A stretch of 45,652 nt of DNA from Thermoplasmata archaeon (GCA_022750435.1 JAKIVS010000016.1:1-45652); one strand, 5' to 3'. Positions 8,725 through 17,141 are shown, counted from the stretch's first letter. Notes: generated by a model not told the origin, from the letters alone. Numbers and translations: made by a program.

Positions 8725-9633
8725 TTACGCTGCCCTCGACCGGGCGGCGCGGAACAGGTCCTCGGCGTGGTAGGAGCTACGGACGAGCGGACCCGCCTCC
8801 ACCCCGGCAAATCCGGCGGCGAGGGCGCGCGCGCGCAGCGCCGCGAAGGTCTCAGGACGGACGTACTCGGCGACCGAAAGATGGCGGGGGGTTGGCCGCA
8901 GGTATTGGCCGAGGGTGAGGAGGTCGACGCCGGCGTCGCGCAGGTCGCCGAAGGTCGCGTCGAGCTCGTCGGCCTGTTCTCCAAGCCCCAGCATGACGGA
9001 GCTCTTGGTCACCAGGCCCGGCTTTCCCCACTCCTTTGCTTCGCGGAGGACGGTCAGGGACCGGTCGTAGCTGGCCCGCCGGTCGCGGACCCGGTCGGAG
9101 AGGCCGCGCACCGTCTCGAGATTGTGGGCGAGTACGTCCGGGGCGCTCCCGAGGATGGTGCGGAGGCTGGATTCCTTCCCTCCCAGGTCCCCGATTAGCA
9201 GTTCGACGAGGGTGGACGAGGAGCGGGTCCGGATGGCGGCAACGGTCTCGCCCATGAGCGAGGCCCCGCCGTCGTCGAGGTCGTCGCGGCAGACCTGCGT
9301 GAGGACCGCGTAGCGAAGCCCCCAGCGAGCGATCCCCTCCGCGACGCGCTCGGGCTCTGTCCGGTCGACCGCGCCATTCGGCCAGTGGGTCGTGACGGCG
9401 CAGAAGCCGCAGCGGCGGGTGCAGTCGGTGCCGAGGAGCATGAGGGTCGCAGTCCCCGCGGACCAGCATTCCGAAAGGTTCGGGCAGCGGGCTTCCTGGC
9501 AGACGGTCCCGAGACCTAGCCCCGCGACCGTCTCCCGCACCGCGCGGTAGTCGGTTCCCTGGGGCGGCCGGACCCGGACCCATTCGGGGAGCCGTTGGGG
9601 CGGGTGACCCAGCTCCGCGGCCCCGCTCGACAC
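8725..9633 (-). CDS. lipA: Lipoyl synthase
   Basis: Radical SAM enzyme that inserts two sulfurs into octanoyl chains on lipoate-dependent proteins. The 302-residue sequence has both cluster motifs: Cys45, Cys50 and Cys56 in CQEARCPNLSEC for the auxiliary cluster, and Cys71, Cys75 and Cys78 in CTRRCGFC for the radical SAM cluster. The conserved C-terminal Ser of the auxiliary cluster is in RSSY (about 286-287). Lipoate use fits 2-oxoacid dehydrogenase or glycine cleavage complexes, which are not in this window. The start is a GTG at 9633, 26 bp after the orc1/cdc6 stop, so it may be read from the same transcript. The small membrane-protein gene follows 3 bp downstream. No lipoyl transferase or LipM-like protein is adjacent. 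Confidence 0.93.
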   Translation of the reverse strand: MSSGAAELGHPPQRLPEWVRVRPPQGTDYRAVRETVAGLGLGTVCQEARCPNLSECWSAGTATLMLLGTDCTRRCGFCAVTTHWPNGAVDRTEPERVAEGIARWGLRYAVLTQVCRDDLDDGGASLMGETVAAIRTRSSSTLVELLIGDLGGKESSLRTILGSAPDVLAHNLETVRGLSDRVRDRRASYDRSLTVLREAKEWGKPGLVTKSSVMLGLGEQADELDATFGDLRDAGVDLLTLGQYLRPTPRHLSVAEYVRPETFAALRARALAAGFAGVEAGPLVRSSYHAEDLFRAARSRAA

Positions 9634-9659
9634 GGGGGCGTCCGAGCCGGGCTCCCGCT

Positions 9660-10811
9660 TTAGGGTTTCCGAGAAGCGGTGCGCTTCGCCACGCGCTCGT
9701 GGATGAGCGTCTCGAGGAAGCTCGCCGGAACCTCGTCCATCCCGACGCGGGAGGACTGCCCGGTGCCGGTCGGTTCCACCTGGACGATTCCCTCGCGCTC
9801 CAGGTCGCGCATCGCGCGCCAGAACGTCACGCGGCTCACGGCCGTCGCGCCGAACTCCTCGGCGACCGCGGCGTACGCCGAACGCACTTTCTCGGTCGGC
9901 ACGCGGGCCTTCGGTCCCCGCAGGCTGCGGGCGAGCGCGAGGAGGATGAGCAACGGCGCCTCCGCGAGCTCCTCGAGCTTCGACTCGGTGATCGTCGGGT
10001 AGCCCGAACCTTTCGCCGCTCGGACGTGCTCCGGTTCGATCCCCCCGGTCCCGGCCTCCTCGGCAATCCGGGCTGCGGTGGCGAGGACCTCGAGGGCGAA
10101 GCGGGCGTCGCCGGTCCCCTCGGCGAGGCCGGCGATCTGGTCGAGGACCTCGTCGGAGTACGTCCCGGGGGCGAGGGCGAGGGACGCGCGGTAGCGGAGG
10201 ATCTCGGTGAGGTCCTCGCGCCCGTACGCCTTGAGCTGCAGCCGATGCGTCACCCCGAACGACGAACGGCTGGCGGCGTCCAGGTACGGGAGGACATCCT
10301 CGGAGGCGACCAGGAACAGCGAGATCGAGCCGAGGTTGACCTCCGGGGCCCGGGTGAGGAGGTAGACGAGCTTCGTGTCCTGCCGGACGAGCGCGCTGAC
10401 CTCGTCCAGGACGACGAGCAGGTGGCGGGGCGACTTCCGGATCCCCTGCTCGAAGACGTCCAGCATCTCGGCGAGGGCGTACCCCCGGTCCGGGAGCGAA
10501 ACCCCGACGGCCCGGAGCAGGTGGTGGAGGACGGTCCGATCGTTGGACCGGCGCCAGCAGTTGACGTAGACGTTCTGGACGGCGAGGCCGCCGAGCTTCC
10601 CTCCCTTCTCGAGCTCGGACCCGAGCCGGTGGGCGATGGCGGTCTTCCCGCTCCCAATCCCACCGGTGATGAGTTGGTGGTACGCGGTGCCCTTCCCAAG
10701 CGAATCGCGATACCGTTTCCGGAGCAGGGCGAGCTCGGTGTCGCGGCGCACCAGTTTCGGGGGGGAATGGCTCGAGTCGAGCGTCTCCTCCGCGCGCAGG
10801 ATCCGGCCCAA
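9660..10811 (-). CDS. cdc6: Orc1/Cdc6-family replication initiator ATPase
   Basis: AAA+ protein expected to bind archaeal origin recognition boxes and load the MCM helicase. From the start used here (383 residues) the Walker A is GGIGSGKT (50-57), Walker B is LLVVLDE (Asp136-Glu137), the sensor 2 motif GDAR is at 234-237, and a winged-helix C-terminal domain follows (about 290-383). The start is uncertain: no ATG or GTG lies in frame between the tmk stop and the conserved ADP-binding N terminus. The TTG at 10811, 36 nt after the tmk stop, is the best choice. It is the third gene of a run tbp, TatD-like, tmk, cdc6. I saw no cluster of origin recognition boxes beside it, so an adjacent origin is not supported. 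Confidence 0.85.
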   Translation of the reverse strand: MGRILRAEETLDSSHSPPKLVRRDTELALLRKRYRDSLGKGTAYHQLITGGIGSGKTAIAHRLGSELEKGGKLGGLAVQNVYVNCWRRSNDRTVLHHLLRAVGVSLPDRGYALAEMLDVFEQGIRKSPRHLLVVLDEVSALVRQDTKLVYLLTRAPEVNLGSISLFLVASEDVLPYLDAASRSSFGVTHRLQLKAYGREDLTEILRYRASLALAPGTYSDEVLDQIAGLAEGTGDARFALEVLATAARIAEEAGTGGIEPEHVRAAKGSGYPTITESKLEELAEAPLLILLALARSLRGPKARVPTEKVRSAYAAVAEEFGATAVSRVTFWRAMRDLEREGIVQVEPTGTGQSSRVGMDEVPASFLETLIHERVAKRTASRKP

Positions 10812-10846
10812 CGTCGTCCCTGCCCGACCGACGGGTCGGAGGTAGA

Positions 10847-11458
10847 TTAGGCTCGCCGTGGCGGTCGTCGGGGCGGCGGGGCGAGCGCCTCGTCCGCCGC
10901 GTCGAGGAGCGCGCGGGGGGGAAGCGTGGCGTCCAGGATGGGCCACCGTTCGGCCCGGGCGATGGTCCGATACGCGCGCGCGACCCGCCGCAGGGTCGCC
11001 CGCCGCTCGAACGTAGAGCGGGCCGACCCGCGGCGACCCACCCTGGCCAGCGCCTCCTCGGCGTCCAGGTCGAGAAGTGCGACGGCGTCCGGGGGGACGG
11101 CGGTCGCCCGCTCGAGCCGCTCGAGCTCCCTCCGGCCCTTCGGGGCGAGGAGGCTCCCCTGGTAGGCGAGGGTCGAGTAGAACGACCGGTCCGCGATCAC
11201 GTCGGAGGTTTTGAGCAACCGTTCCAACTCGGGACGGGCGACGGCCCGGTCGAGCGTGAACAGCATGGCGGCTGTCCAAGGGTCGGACGCGCCGACGTCG
11301 GCCGCCCGGGCGCCGAGTCCGGGGTCCGTTGGCTCGTGCCACCGGGTCACGGTGCGGCCGCGGGCCCTCCAGCGACGGACCAAGGCGCGGGCGAGGGTCG
11401 ATTTGCCGCTGCCATCGATCCCCTCGAGGACCACCAACCGTCCTCGTCGACGGTTCAT
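10847..11458 (-). CDS. tmk: Thymidylate kinase
   Basis: Phosphorylates dTMP to dTDP for DNA synthesis. The 203-residue protein has the P-loop GIDGSGKST (13-21), the dTMP-binding ADRSFYSTLAYQG segment typical of the family, and an Arg-rich lid region around RRGSARSTFERR. The ATG at 11458 overlaps the stop of the upstream TatD-like gene in an ATGA arrangement, so translation is probably coupled. The C terminus is a Pro/Arg-rich tail (PPPRRPPRRA). It sits between genes for DNA replication and transcription, which fits an information-processing operon. Confidence 0.9.
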   Translation of the reverse strand: MNRRRGRLVVLEGIDGSGKSTLARALVRRWRARGRTVTRWHEPTDPGLGARAADVGASDPWTAAMLFTLDRAVARPELERLLKTSDVIADRSFYSTLAYQGSLLAPKGRRELERLERATAVPPDAVALLDLDAEEALARVGRRGSARSTFERRATLRRVARAYRTIARAERWPILDATLPPRALLDAADEALAPPPRRPPRRA

Positions 11459-12324
11459 GGGGGAACGGCCTCCGGGTTCGGCGTGAAGCCGTAGACGGAC
11501 TCGATCGAGCGGACGAACGGGATCCGGAGCCGCTCGACGTCCTCCGGGCTCCGGTCGGCCACGGTGCGCGCCCGCTTCGGCACCGTCTCGATGTCCATCA
11601 CGGCTCCGGGTCGTCCAGGGTCGTCGAGGAAGTCGGTCTCCCAGAACCACGGCCCGTCTTCCCGAAGGGACGCGGTGCAAAGGTCGCGGCGCGCAAGGAA
11701 CGACGGCACCACCCCGGACCTCGCCTCCGCCGGGACGATGGAGCGCTGATAGTGCTTGACCAATCTGCCGAGCGGGAACGAGACGGAGGAGGCGAGCCGC
11801 GCCAGGCCGCGCATCCCATCGGCGTCGAGGTCCTCGGAGTGGACGACCGCAGGGCATCCGGCGTCCCGCGCCACCCCCAGGGCGTACACGAACGCCTCGT
11901 CGATGGCAGCGGCCACGTCCGGGGCGACCGGAAAGTGAGCCCGGCCGACTTCTCCGAGGGCGACCGTGCGTCCGTCGCGCGCCCACTGACCGGCCAAGTC
12001 GAGCGCGGCGCGATGCAAGTCCAGGGCCGCGGGGAGGCCGATCTCGACGGAGGCTGCGATCAGGTCCACCGGGTACGGGGCGACGACCACGTAGGCGACC
12101 ACGCCCGTCTCCGTGCGGATCGCCTTCGCGAGAGCCTCGGTCGTCTCGAACTGCTCCCGGTACGTCTCGAGCCGGACGATCGGGCCCTTGGCGTACGACT
12201 GGGTCGTGAGGAAGAGGTGCGTTCCGCCCGCCTTGCGGAACCGGGCCGCGGCTCGGACGCCCTCGCCGCCCGGCGCGAGGTGGCAGTGGTGGTCGACGAC
12301 GGGGAGGTCAGAGGGAAGCGTCAC
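11455..12324 (-). CDS. TatD-like metal-dependent hydrolase (COG1099-type)
   Basis: The 289-residue TIM-barrel protein begins with the metal-binding HxH motif in VVDHHCHL. Further metal-ligand candidates are the Glu in VALGEVGRAHF, the His in AVVHSEDLDADG and the His in LVKHYQRS. It resembles the archaeal COG1099 branch of the TatD/amidohydrolase superfamily more than bacterial TatD DNases; the substrate is unknown. I chose the GTG at 12324, 22 bp after the tbp stop, because the longer frame upstream runs antisense-like through the tbp coding sequence and is very Ser/Arg-rich. The stop overlaps the tmk start (ATGA). Its place between tbp and tmk hints at a nucleic-acid or nucleotide role, which is inference only. 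Confidence 0.78.
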   Translation of the reverse strand: MTLPSDLPVVDHHCHLAPGGEGVRAAARFRKAGGTHLFLTTQSYAKGPIVRLETYREQFETTEALAKAIRTETGVVAYVVVAPYPVDLIAASVEIGLPAALDLHRAALDLAGQWARDGRTVALGEVGRAHFPVAPDVAAAIDEAFVYALGVARDAGCPAVVHSEDLDADGMRGLARLASSVSFPLGRLVKHYQRSIVPAEARSGVVPSFLARRDLCTASLREDGPWFWETDFLDDPGRPGAVMDIETVPKRARTVADRSPEDVERLRIPFVRSIESVYGFTPNPEAVPP

Positions 12325-12346
12325 GTCGGCCGATGCGACGCCTGCC

Positions 12347-12895
12347 TCAGCGCAGGAGGCTCGCGCCGCGCAGCTCTTTCGTGATGTTCGTGACGGCGAC
12401 TTCGACGTCGGAGGGCTTCCGGGCCCCGGTGCACACGAGCTTCCCCGAGCCGAACAGGAGGATGACGACCTTCGGCTCGTCAATCCGGCAGACGAGGCCG
12501 GGGAACTGCTCGGGCTCGTACTCCACCCGGTCGAGTCCGAGGGTGACGGCGATCGCGTTCAAGTTGATCTCGGCCTCGAGGTCGGAGCTCGCCACGATGT
12601 TCTGCACTTCGATCTTCGGGTGCGGGTGGATCTTCTGACCGCCCTTCTTGATCTGGCCGGAGACGGCCGCGATCGAGAGCTCGACCTCGCGCAGGCTCTT
12701 CGCGCCGGTGCAGACGACCTTGCCGGACCGGAACAGGAGGACGGCGGTCTTCGGCTCCTTGAGGCGGTAGATCAGGCCCGGGAACTGCTCCGGCTCGTAC
12801 TCGGCGCCGTCCAAACCGAGGGCGATCGAGTGCAGGTCGAGTTGGTCGCCGAGGGAGGTGGAAGCGACGACGTTCTCGAGCCGAATCCTCACCAT
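12347..12895 (-). CDS. tbp: TATA-box binding protein TBP
   Basis: General transcription factor that binds and bends the TATA box and recruits TFB and RNA polymerase. The 182-residue protein is two direct repeats of the TBP fold (about 1-90 and 92-178). Each contains the near-identical EYEPEQFPGL segment and a paired (A/V)LLFxSGKxVCTGA segment, which is the hallmark of TBP. There is no long acidic C-terminal tail of the type seen in some archaea. The ATG at 12895 lies close to the predicted transcription start from the TATA box at 12929-12937. It heads the minus-strand run TatD-like, tmk and cdc6. Confidence 0.97.
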   Translation of the reverse strand: MVRIRLENVVASTSLGDQLDLHSIALGLDGAEYEPEQFPGLIYRLKEPKTAVLLFRSGKVVCTGAKSLREVELSIAAVSGQIKKGGQKIHPHPKIEVQNIVASSDLEAEINLNAIAVTLGLDRVEYEPEQFPGLVCRIDEPKVVILLFGSGKLVCTGARKPSDVEVAVTNITKELRGASLLR

Positions 12896-12928
12896 CCGGT
12901 CGTCCTCGGCGCGCGCATTTTAGATAGG

Positions 12929-12937
12929 CTATAAAAA
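12929..12937 (-). promoter_or_regulatory. TATA box of tbp
   Basis: The minus strand reads TTTTTATAG in otherwise GC-rich DNA. Its centre lies about 38 nt before the tbp ATG, so transcription should begin about 12 nt upstream of the start codon. Confidence 0.6.
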
Positions 12938-12961
12938 CGAATCGAGAACGAGCGGGGCCGG

Positions 12962-13804
12962 TCACTCGACCTTGAGGTACCGCGACGCGACGACGGTCCC
13001 GATCGTGACCATGACGGTCGCGAACACCGCGACGTAGCCGAGGTACAGCCAGTTCGCGGTCCCGCTCAGGATGATCCCGCGGCCGAACAGCGCGCTGTAC
13101 GTCACCGGGTTGTACGCCGCGATGGTCTGCATCCACCCCGGGAAGTTCGCTGTCGGGAACAGCGCCCCGCTCGCGAACATGAGGGGCATGGTGATGAAGT
13201 TCGAGATGACGCCCGGGGTCTGCCAATCGGTGCTCGAGGCGGTGACGGCGAGGAACATGCAGGAGAAGCCGAAGCCGAGGAGGACGAGGCAGAGAAGCCA
13301 GCCGGCCCACATCAACGGGTCGCCGCCGAACTGGACCCCGAACAGGAGCGCCGCCGCGATCATCACCGGGACCTGGACGAGGCCGCGGGTCGCCGAGCCG
13401 AGGGCCTTCGCGAGGTAGACCGTCGCCTTCGACGTCGGGGTGATCAGGATGCGCTTCATGAAACCGAAGCGCTTGTCCTGGATCGTGCTCATCGAGCCGA
13501 ACATCCCGATCGAGAGCATCGACGTCGACAGGACCCCGGGGAGGAGGAACTGGAGGTAGCTCTGGATGTGGGCGTGCAGCAGGACGTCGAGATACGAGAG
13601 CGGCACGTTGCTGAAGCTGCTGCCGAAGAAGGCGAGCCACATGAACGGCTGGACGACCGTGATGACGAGGACGAACGGATTTCGGAAGGTCTTGAGCACC
13701 TCCCGGGCGTAGAGCCCGGCGAACTGCCGGCCCTGCGGGATTCCGGCGAATCCGGAGCCCTCCCGGGACGCGAACGCGCCGCCGAAGCGGTTCTCGGTCG
13801 TCAC
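12962..13804 (-). CDS. ABC-2 type transporter permease
   Basis: The 280-residue membrane protein has the ABC-2 (DrrB-like) layout: a cytosolic N terminus with an amphipathic segment (FAGLYAREVLKTFRNPF), then six predicted helices between about residues 45 and 275. It includes the ABC-2 signature region around SCMFLAVTASSTDWQTPG and the MFASGALFPTANFPGW loop. It should form the membrane part of an exporter with the ATPase encoded just upstream. The GTG at 13804 overlaps the ATPase stop by 4 bp, so translation is coupled. Related systems export drugs, lipids or polysaccharides; the cargo is not predictable here. The gene ends 66 bp before the tbp start. Confidence 0.88.
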   Translation of the reverse strand: MTTENRFGGAFASREGSGFAGIPQGRQFAGLYAREVLKTFRNPFVLVITVVQPFMWLAFFGSSFSNVPLSYLDVLLHAHIQSYLQFLLPGVLSTSMLSIGMFGSMSTIQDKRFGFMKRILITPTSKATVYLAKALGSATRGLVQVPVMIAAALLFGVQFGGDPLMWAGWLLCLVLLGFGFSCMFLAVTASSTDWQTPGVISNFITMPLMFASGALFPTANFPGWMQTIAAYNPVTYSALFGRGIILSGTANWLYLGYVAVFATVMVTIGTVVASRYLKVE

Positions 13805-14784
13805 TGCCGGGCCCTCCGCATCTGCGCGTAGAACTTCCGGAAGTCGGTGCTCTCCCCGGCCGTTTCGCCGAGCCGGCGACCCGTCACATCGAGGAAGACG
13901 GTCTCGAGACTGGGCTTCTCCACGTTGACCCGCCGGATCCCGTTGTCCCGCAGCGCCGCCAGGATCCTCGGGAGGACCTCCTCCGCGGAAACGACGCGGA
14001 GAATCCATGCCTTTCCCTGCGTCCGGGCCTCCGAGACGCCGGGAATTGCCCGCAGAGCGACCTCGTCCACCGAGGTCGCGGTCTCCACCTCGATGATGTC
14101 CGCCTTCACCTTCGACTTCAGTTCGTCGGGGGTTCCCGAGGCGACGAACTTCCCGTGGTCGATGATGGAGACCCGGTCGCAGAGGCGGTCGGCCTCCTCG
14201 ATATAGTGGCTCGTCAGAAGTACGGAGATGCCGAACTCCGTGTGGACCCCCTCGATGAGCTCCCAGAGCATCCGCCGGGTGTTCGGGTCGAGCCCAATCG
14301 TGGGCTCGTCCATGAAGATGACTTGGGGCTGGTGCAGGAGCGCGAGGGCGATCTCGAGCTTCTTCCGCATCCCGGTCGAGTACGTGGAGACCTTGTCCTT
14401 CCGACGGTCCGTGAGCTCGAAGTAGGCGAGGAGGGCGTCGGCGCGCCCCTTCCACCCGTCGAGGCGCTGCAGCTTTGCTTGCAGCCACAGGTTCTCCCAG
14501 GCGGAGAAGTCGTCGTCCAGGATCACCTCGGCCGCGACCCAGCCCACATTCCGCTTGACCTGCATCGGTTCGCGACGGACGTCGAATCCCGCCACGGACG
14601 CTTCGCCGTCGCTGAGGTCGCTCAGCCCGGTCAGGAGCTTGATGATGGTCGTCTTGCCGGCCCCATTCGGACCGAGGAGCCCGAACACCGAGCCGGAGGG
14701 GACGTCCATGTCGACGTGGTCCACCGCCGTGAATTTGCCGTAGACCTTCGTCAGTCCGCGCGTGCGGATCGCCTCCGTCGTCAC
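13801..14784 (-). CDS. ABC transporter ATP-binding protein (DrrA-like)
   Basis: The 327-residue ATPase energises the ABC-2 permease encoded next. Walker A is GPNGAGKTT (38-46), the signature motif is the variant YSTGMRKKLEIA (135-146), and Walker B is QVIFMDEPT (154-162), followed by the switch His in LLTSHY. A C-terminal extension of about 90 residues, typical of DrrA-type exporters, follows the nucleotide-binding domain. Its ATG overlaps the PadR stop by 4 bp and its stop overlaps the permease start by 4 bp, so the three genes form one tightly coupled operon. This is most consistent with a regulated export system for a toxic or lipophilic compound. Confidence 0.92.
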   Translation of the reverse strand: MTTEAIRTRGLTKVYGKFTAVDHVDMDVPSGSVFGLLGPNGAGKTTIIKLLTGLSDLSDGEASVAGFDVRREPMQVKRNVGWVAAEVILDDDFSAWENLWLQAKLQRLDGWKGRADALLAYFELTDRRKDKVSTYSTGMRKKLEIALALLHQPQVIFMDEPTIGLDPNTRRMLWELIEGVHTEFGISVLLTSHYIEEADRLCDRVSIIDHGKFVASGTPDELKSKVKADIIEVETATSVDEVALRAIPGVSEARTQGKAWILRVVSAEEVLPRILAALRDNGIRRVNVEKPSLETVFLDVTGRRLGETAGESTDFRKFYAQMRRARQ

Positions 14785-15332
14785 GGGGCGCCCTTCCGCG
14801 TGATGCGGGGGCGGGACGGGCGCTCCGCCGGCGTCGTTCGAATGCGGCTCGCGGAGGCCGTCAGCTCTGCGAGGACGACCGACCGCAGCGATGCCCCCTC
14901 GACGGATCCCGAGGCGTGGGCAATCTGGGCCTCCATGGCGCTCAGGGAGCGCCGAAGTCTCTCCAGGCGGAACGCCTCGACGTTGGAAGCGCCGAACACT
15001 TCCGCCCAGAGGGCGCTCAAGTCCGGTCGGGTACGCCGGGATTCGCCCGTAGGTCGACGTAGGCCGCGGAGGAAGGTACGTCCCGCCGGAGTGATCGTGT
15101 AGAGGCGGCGTCGTCCGCGCTCGCTTCGGAGGGCGAGCCCGTGTTCGACGAGCTTGCGGAGGGACGGGTACACCGATCCAGGACCCGGTCTCCAGGCCCC
15201 TTCGGTTCGCTCCGCGATCCGTTCCGAGAGCCCGTAGCCGTGGAGCGGTCCTTCCCGGTCCATGACGGTGAGGGCGTACAGGCCGACGAGCCGTCGGCGG
15301 AACGCCTCGGGACCCACCGGTCCAGGTCGCAT
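14781..15332 (-). CDS. PadR-family transcriptional regulator
   Basis: The 183-residue protein has the PadR winged helix at residues about 12-92 (LVGLYALTVMDREGPLHGYG, then RPGPGSVYPSLRKLVEHGL and the RRRLYTITPAGRTFL wing). A helical C-terminal domain (about 100-165) would make the dimer. PadR proteins usually repress an adjacent ABC exporter until a ligand binds, and here the exporter genes follow directly with 4-bp overlaps. A partial palindrome overlapping its TATA region is a likely autoregulatory operator. The last residues are a basic tail. Confidence 0.9.
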   Translation of the reverse strand: MRPGPVGPEAFRRRLVGLYALTVMDREGPLHGYGLSERIAERTEGAWRPGPGSVYPSLRKLVEHGLALRSERGRRRLYTITPAGRTFLRGLRRPTGESRRTRPDLSALWAEVFGASNVEAFRLERLRRSLSAMEAQIAHASGSVEGASLRSVVLAELTASASRIRTTPAERPSRPRITRKGAP

Positions 15333-15360
15333 GGACCCGCCACCGAAGACTCGCTATTTG

Positions 15361-15380
15361 ACTATATCGTCAGTGATAGT
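15361..15380 (-). promoter_or_regulatory. Candidate PadR operator overlapping the exporter-operon TATA box
   Basis: The 20-bp sequence ACTATATCGTCAGTGATAGT is an imperfect palindrome with perfect ACTAT/ATAGT outer arms and a C-G inner pair. It lies 29-48 bp before the PadR ATG, and on the minus strand its ATATAGT part falls at the TATA position. It occupies most of the 48-bp gap between the Nudix stop and padR. Binding by the encoded PadR is inference from position and symmetry. Confidence 0.45.
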
Positions 15381-16010
15381 TTATGGGGCTCCGCCCGCCG
15401 TGGGTCGGGTGGGGTCGGGGGGGAGGCCGGAGTCGTCCCGGTCGAAGAATTGGCGCAGGACGCGGAAGGTGAATCCCCAGAGGACGTGGCCGTCGTGGAC
15501 GACCGCCGGCACCTGCCGGGGGCCCTGCTTCGTCGTCCGTTCGACCGATTCGACCCGGTCGAGCGCCGAGACCGGGAGCCAGAAGATGTGGGCGACTTCT
15601 CCCGGACTCGGGGCCACCGGGCCGGGTGAGGGCCCAAGGGCGGAGGCGAAGACCGCCACCCGGATCCCGAACAACGTCGCGAGCTCCACACCGACGAGGA
15701 CGGGGGCCCCCGCGAGGTCGTTGGCTCGAAGCCCGACCTCCTCCTCGAGCTCGCGGAGCGCCGTCGCGCGGACCGACGGGTCGGTCGGTTCCTCCCGGCC
15801 GCCCGGAAGGGCGACCTGCCCCGATGCGAGGTCGTCCTCGCGCACCGCGCGCTCGATCAACATGACCTCCACGTCCTTGCGCCCCTCGCGCAGGACAATG
15901 GTCACCGCCGCGCCCGCCGCTCCGTGCGGAAGGTCGCCGGGGGGCCACTTGGCGAGCCAGCGGCGCAGCCCGGGCGAGACGGTGGCCGCCGGACCGCCTA
16001 ACTCTGCCAA
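15381..16010 (-). CDS. Nudix hydrolase, CoA-pyrophosphatase-like
   Basis: The 209-residue protein has a Nudix box at about residues 70-94: LPGGREEPTD, then ALRELEEEVGL with the metal-binding REXXEE core (Arg86, Glu87, Glu90, Glu91). The LPGG...D...TALRE spacing is that of the NudL/CoA-pyrophosphatase branch, which cleaves CoA or its derivatives to 4'-phosphopantetheine and 3',5'-ADP. The C-terminal HVLWGFTFRVLRQF segment also fits that branch. Given the acyl-CoA metabolism nearby a CoA-related role is attractive, but substrate assignment from sequence alone is unsafe. The start ATG overlaps the end of the small coiled-coil gene by 13 bp. Confidence 0.82.
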   Translation of the reverse strand: MAELGGPAATVSPGLRRWLAKWPPGDLPHGAAGAAVTIVLREGRKDVEVMLIERAVREDDLASGQVALPGGREEPTDPSVRATALRELEEEVGLRANDLAGAPVLVGVELATLFGIRVAVFASALGPSPGPVAPSPGEVAHIFWLPVSALDRVESVERTTKQGPRQVPAVVHDGHVLWGFTFRVLRQFFDRDDSGLPPDPTRPTAGGAP

Positions 16011-16198
16011 TCGAAGACGACCTTCTCTTGCACCGCGTCGCGGTCGAGGGGATGCTCCTCGCGCGGCTGGAGCGGTCGTGCCCCGGTCGATTGGAGGAGC
16101 CGTGCCTCAAGCGCGGCGAGCCGTTGTCGAAGGTCGGAGACTTGGCGCTCGAGCTCCGCGAGCCGGGCGCCGGTCGGGTCGTTCGTCGGGGTGGCCAT
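15998..16198 (-). CDS. Small coiled-coil protein
   Basis: The 66-residue protein has a heptad-rich segment (RLAELERQVSDLRQRLAALE, about residues 10-30) and a Pro/acidic tail. I recognise no family. The ATG at 16198 is preferred over an upstream in-frame start at 16240 because a minus-strand TATA-like element (CTTTTCTACC, 16221-16230) lies about 27 nt before it. Its 3' end overlaps the Nudix start by 13 bp, so the two are probably one transcript. Confidence 0.55.
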   Translation of the reverse strand: MATPTNDPTGARLAELERQVSDLRQRLAALEARLLQSTGARPLQPREEHPLDRDAVQEKVVFDWQS

Positions 16199-16241
16199 CG
16201 GACATCGTATCCCGGACGGGTAGAAAAGCCGCGCGCGCACG

Positions 16242-17042
16242 TCAAACGACGGGAGCCGCGTCGCGACGGGAGACCCAGCCTCGGATCGCCTCCGCGGTCT
16301 CGGTCGGGCGCTCCACGGGGACCATGTGCCCGGTCTGGGCCAGAAGTCGGACTTCCGTCCCCTGGATCGTCTGGCGCAACAACCGAGCGTGCGAGGGGTC
16401 GATGACCTGGTCGTCCATCCCTTGGATGACGAACAGCGGTGCCTCCATGCCGGCGAGGCGTCCGCGCGTGTCGAACGCCCGGATCGACTCGCACCAGGCG
16501 AGCGTCGCCGTCAGGTCGGCGTGCTCGAGCCGTTCGCGAACCCGGTCGGCGACCTCCATGTGCGCCTCGATCCAATCCGGGTAGTACAGGTCCTTCAGGA
16601 GCCGCAAGAGGAAAGCGTCGAACCCCTCCTCGCGGAACGTCGTGACCCAGCGCTCCCCGATGCTCCGCGTGTGCCGGTCGCAGATGCCGGCACTGCTCAC
16701 GAGGGTCACCGTACGGACGCGCTCCGGGTGCGCGAGTGCGATCGTGAGCGCCAGGAATCCGCCGGCGCTCAGGCCCACCAGATGGGCGCGGTCGATGCCC
16801 TCGCGGTCGAGCATCGCCAGCACGTCTCCGGCGAGCTCCGCGAAGCCCATCGTGGTGCCCGGAGGGAGGGGGCTCTTCCCGTGTCCGCGGAGATCCGGGA
16901 CGAGCACCAGATGGTCTTTCGCGAGGTCGTGAGGTACCAATCCCCACATCGTGTGGTCGCCCGCGATGCCGTGGAGGAGCACGATGGGGGTGCCCGCTCC
17001 TTCCCGACGGACGTACAACTCGGCCGACGTGGCGGGGGCCAT
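16242..17042 (-). CDS. Alpha/beta hydrolase (serine hydrolase)
   Basis: The 266-residue protein has the alpha/beta hydrolase triad: nucleophile Ser in VGLSAGG, Asp in VIQGMDDQVID and His in TGHMVPVE, with the oxyanion HG in VLLHGIAGDHTMW. The spacing and RGHGKS segment are those of the 3-oxoadipate enol-lactonase/BioH-like subgroup, but this group includes esterases, lactonases and peroxidases, so no substrate is assigned. The ATG at 17042 is supported by a TATA box about 27 nt upstream (leaderless). It is divergent from the ThiI-like gene. Longer frames upstream would run through that promoter region. Confidence 0.82.
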   Translation of the reverse strand: MAPATSAELYVRREGAGTPIVLLHGIAGDHTMWGLVPHDLAKDHLVLVPDLRGHGKSPLPPGTTMGFAELAGDVLAMLDREGIDRAHLVGLSAGGFLALTIALAHPERVRTVTLVSSAGICDRHTRSIGERWVTTFREEGFDAFLLRLLKDLYYPDWIEAHMEVADRVRERLEHADLTATLAWCESIRAFDTRGRLAGMEAPLFVIQGMDDQVIDPSHARLLRQTIQGTEVRLLAQTGHMVPVERPTETAEAIRGWVSRRDAAPVV

Positions 17043-17064
17043 GGCGCGCCGCTGACCCGGGTGC

Positions 17065-17106
17065 GGTATTTGACGGCCCCGAGTCCCGGGAGCGGCCTCA
17101 AATACC
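17065..17106. promoter_or_regulatory. Back-to-back TATA boxes between the hydrolase and the thiI-like gene
   Basis: On the minus strand GTCAAATACC (17065-17074) lies about 27 nt before the hydrolase ATG. On the plus strand CTCAAATACC (17097-17106) lies about 40 nt before the thiI-like ATG. The two share an 8-of-8 core, TCAAATACC, and point in opposite directions. Confidence 0.5.
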
Positions 17107-17141
17107 CCGGGCTGGCTCCTCCCGATGGAGCGAACGACCCA

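Noticed and set aside
9660-12324. Replication origin beside cdc6
   Set aside because: The gene is packed inside an operon with almost no intergenic DNA and no repeated origin-box-like motifs were seen.
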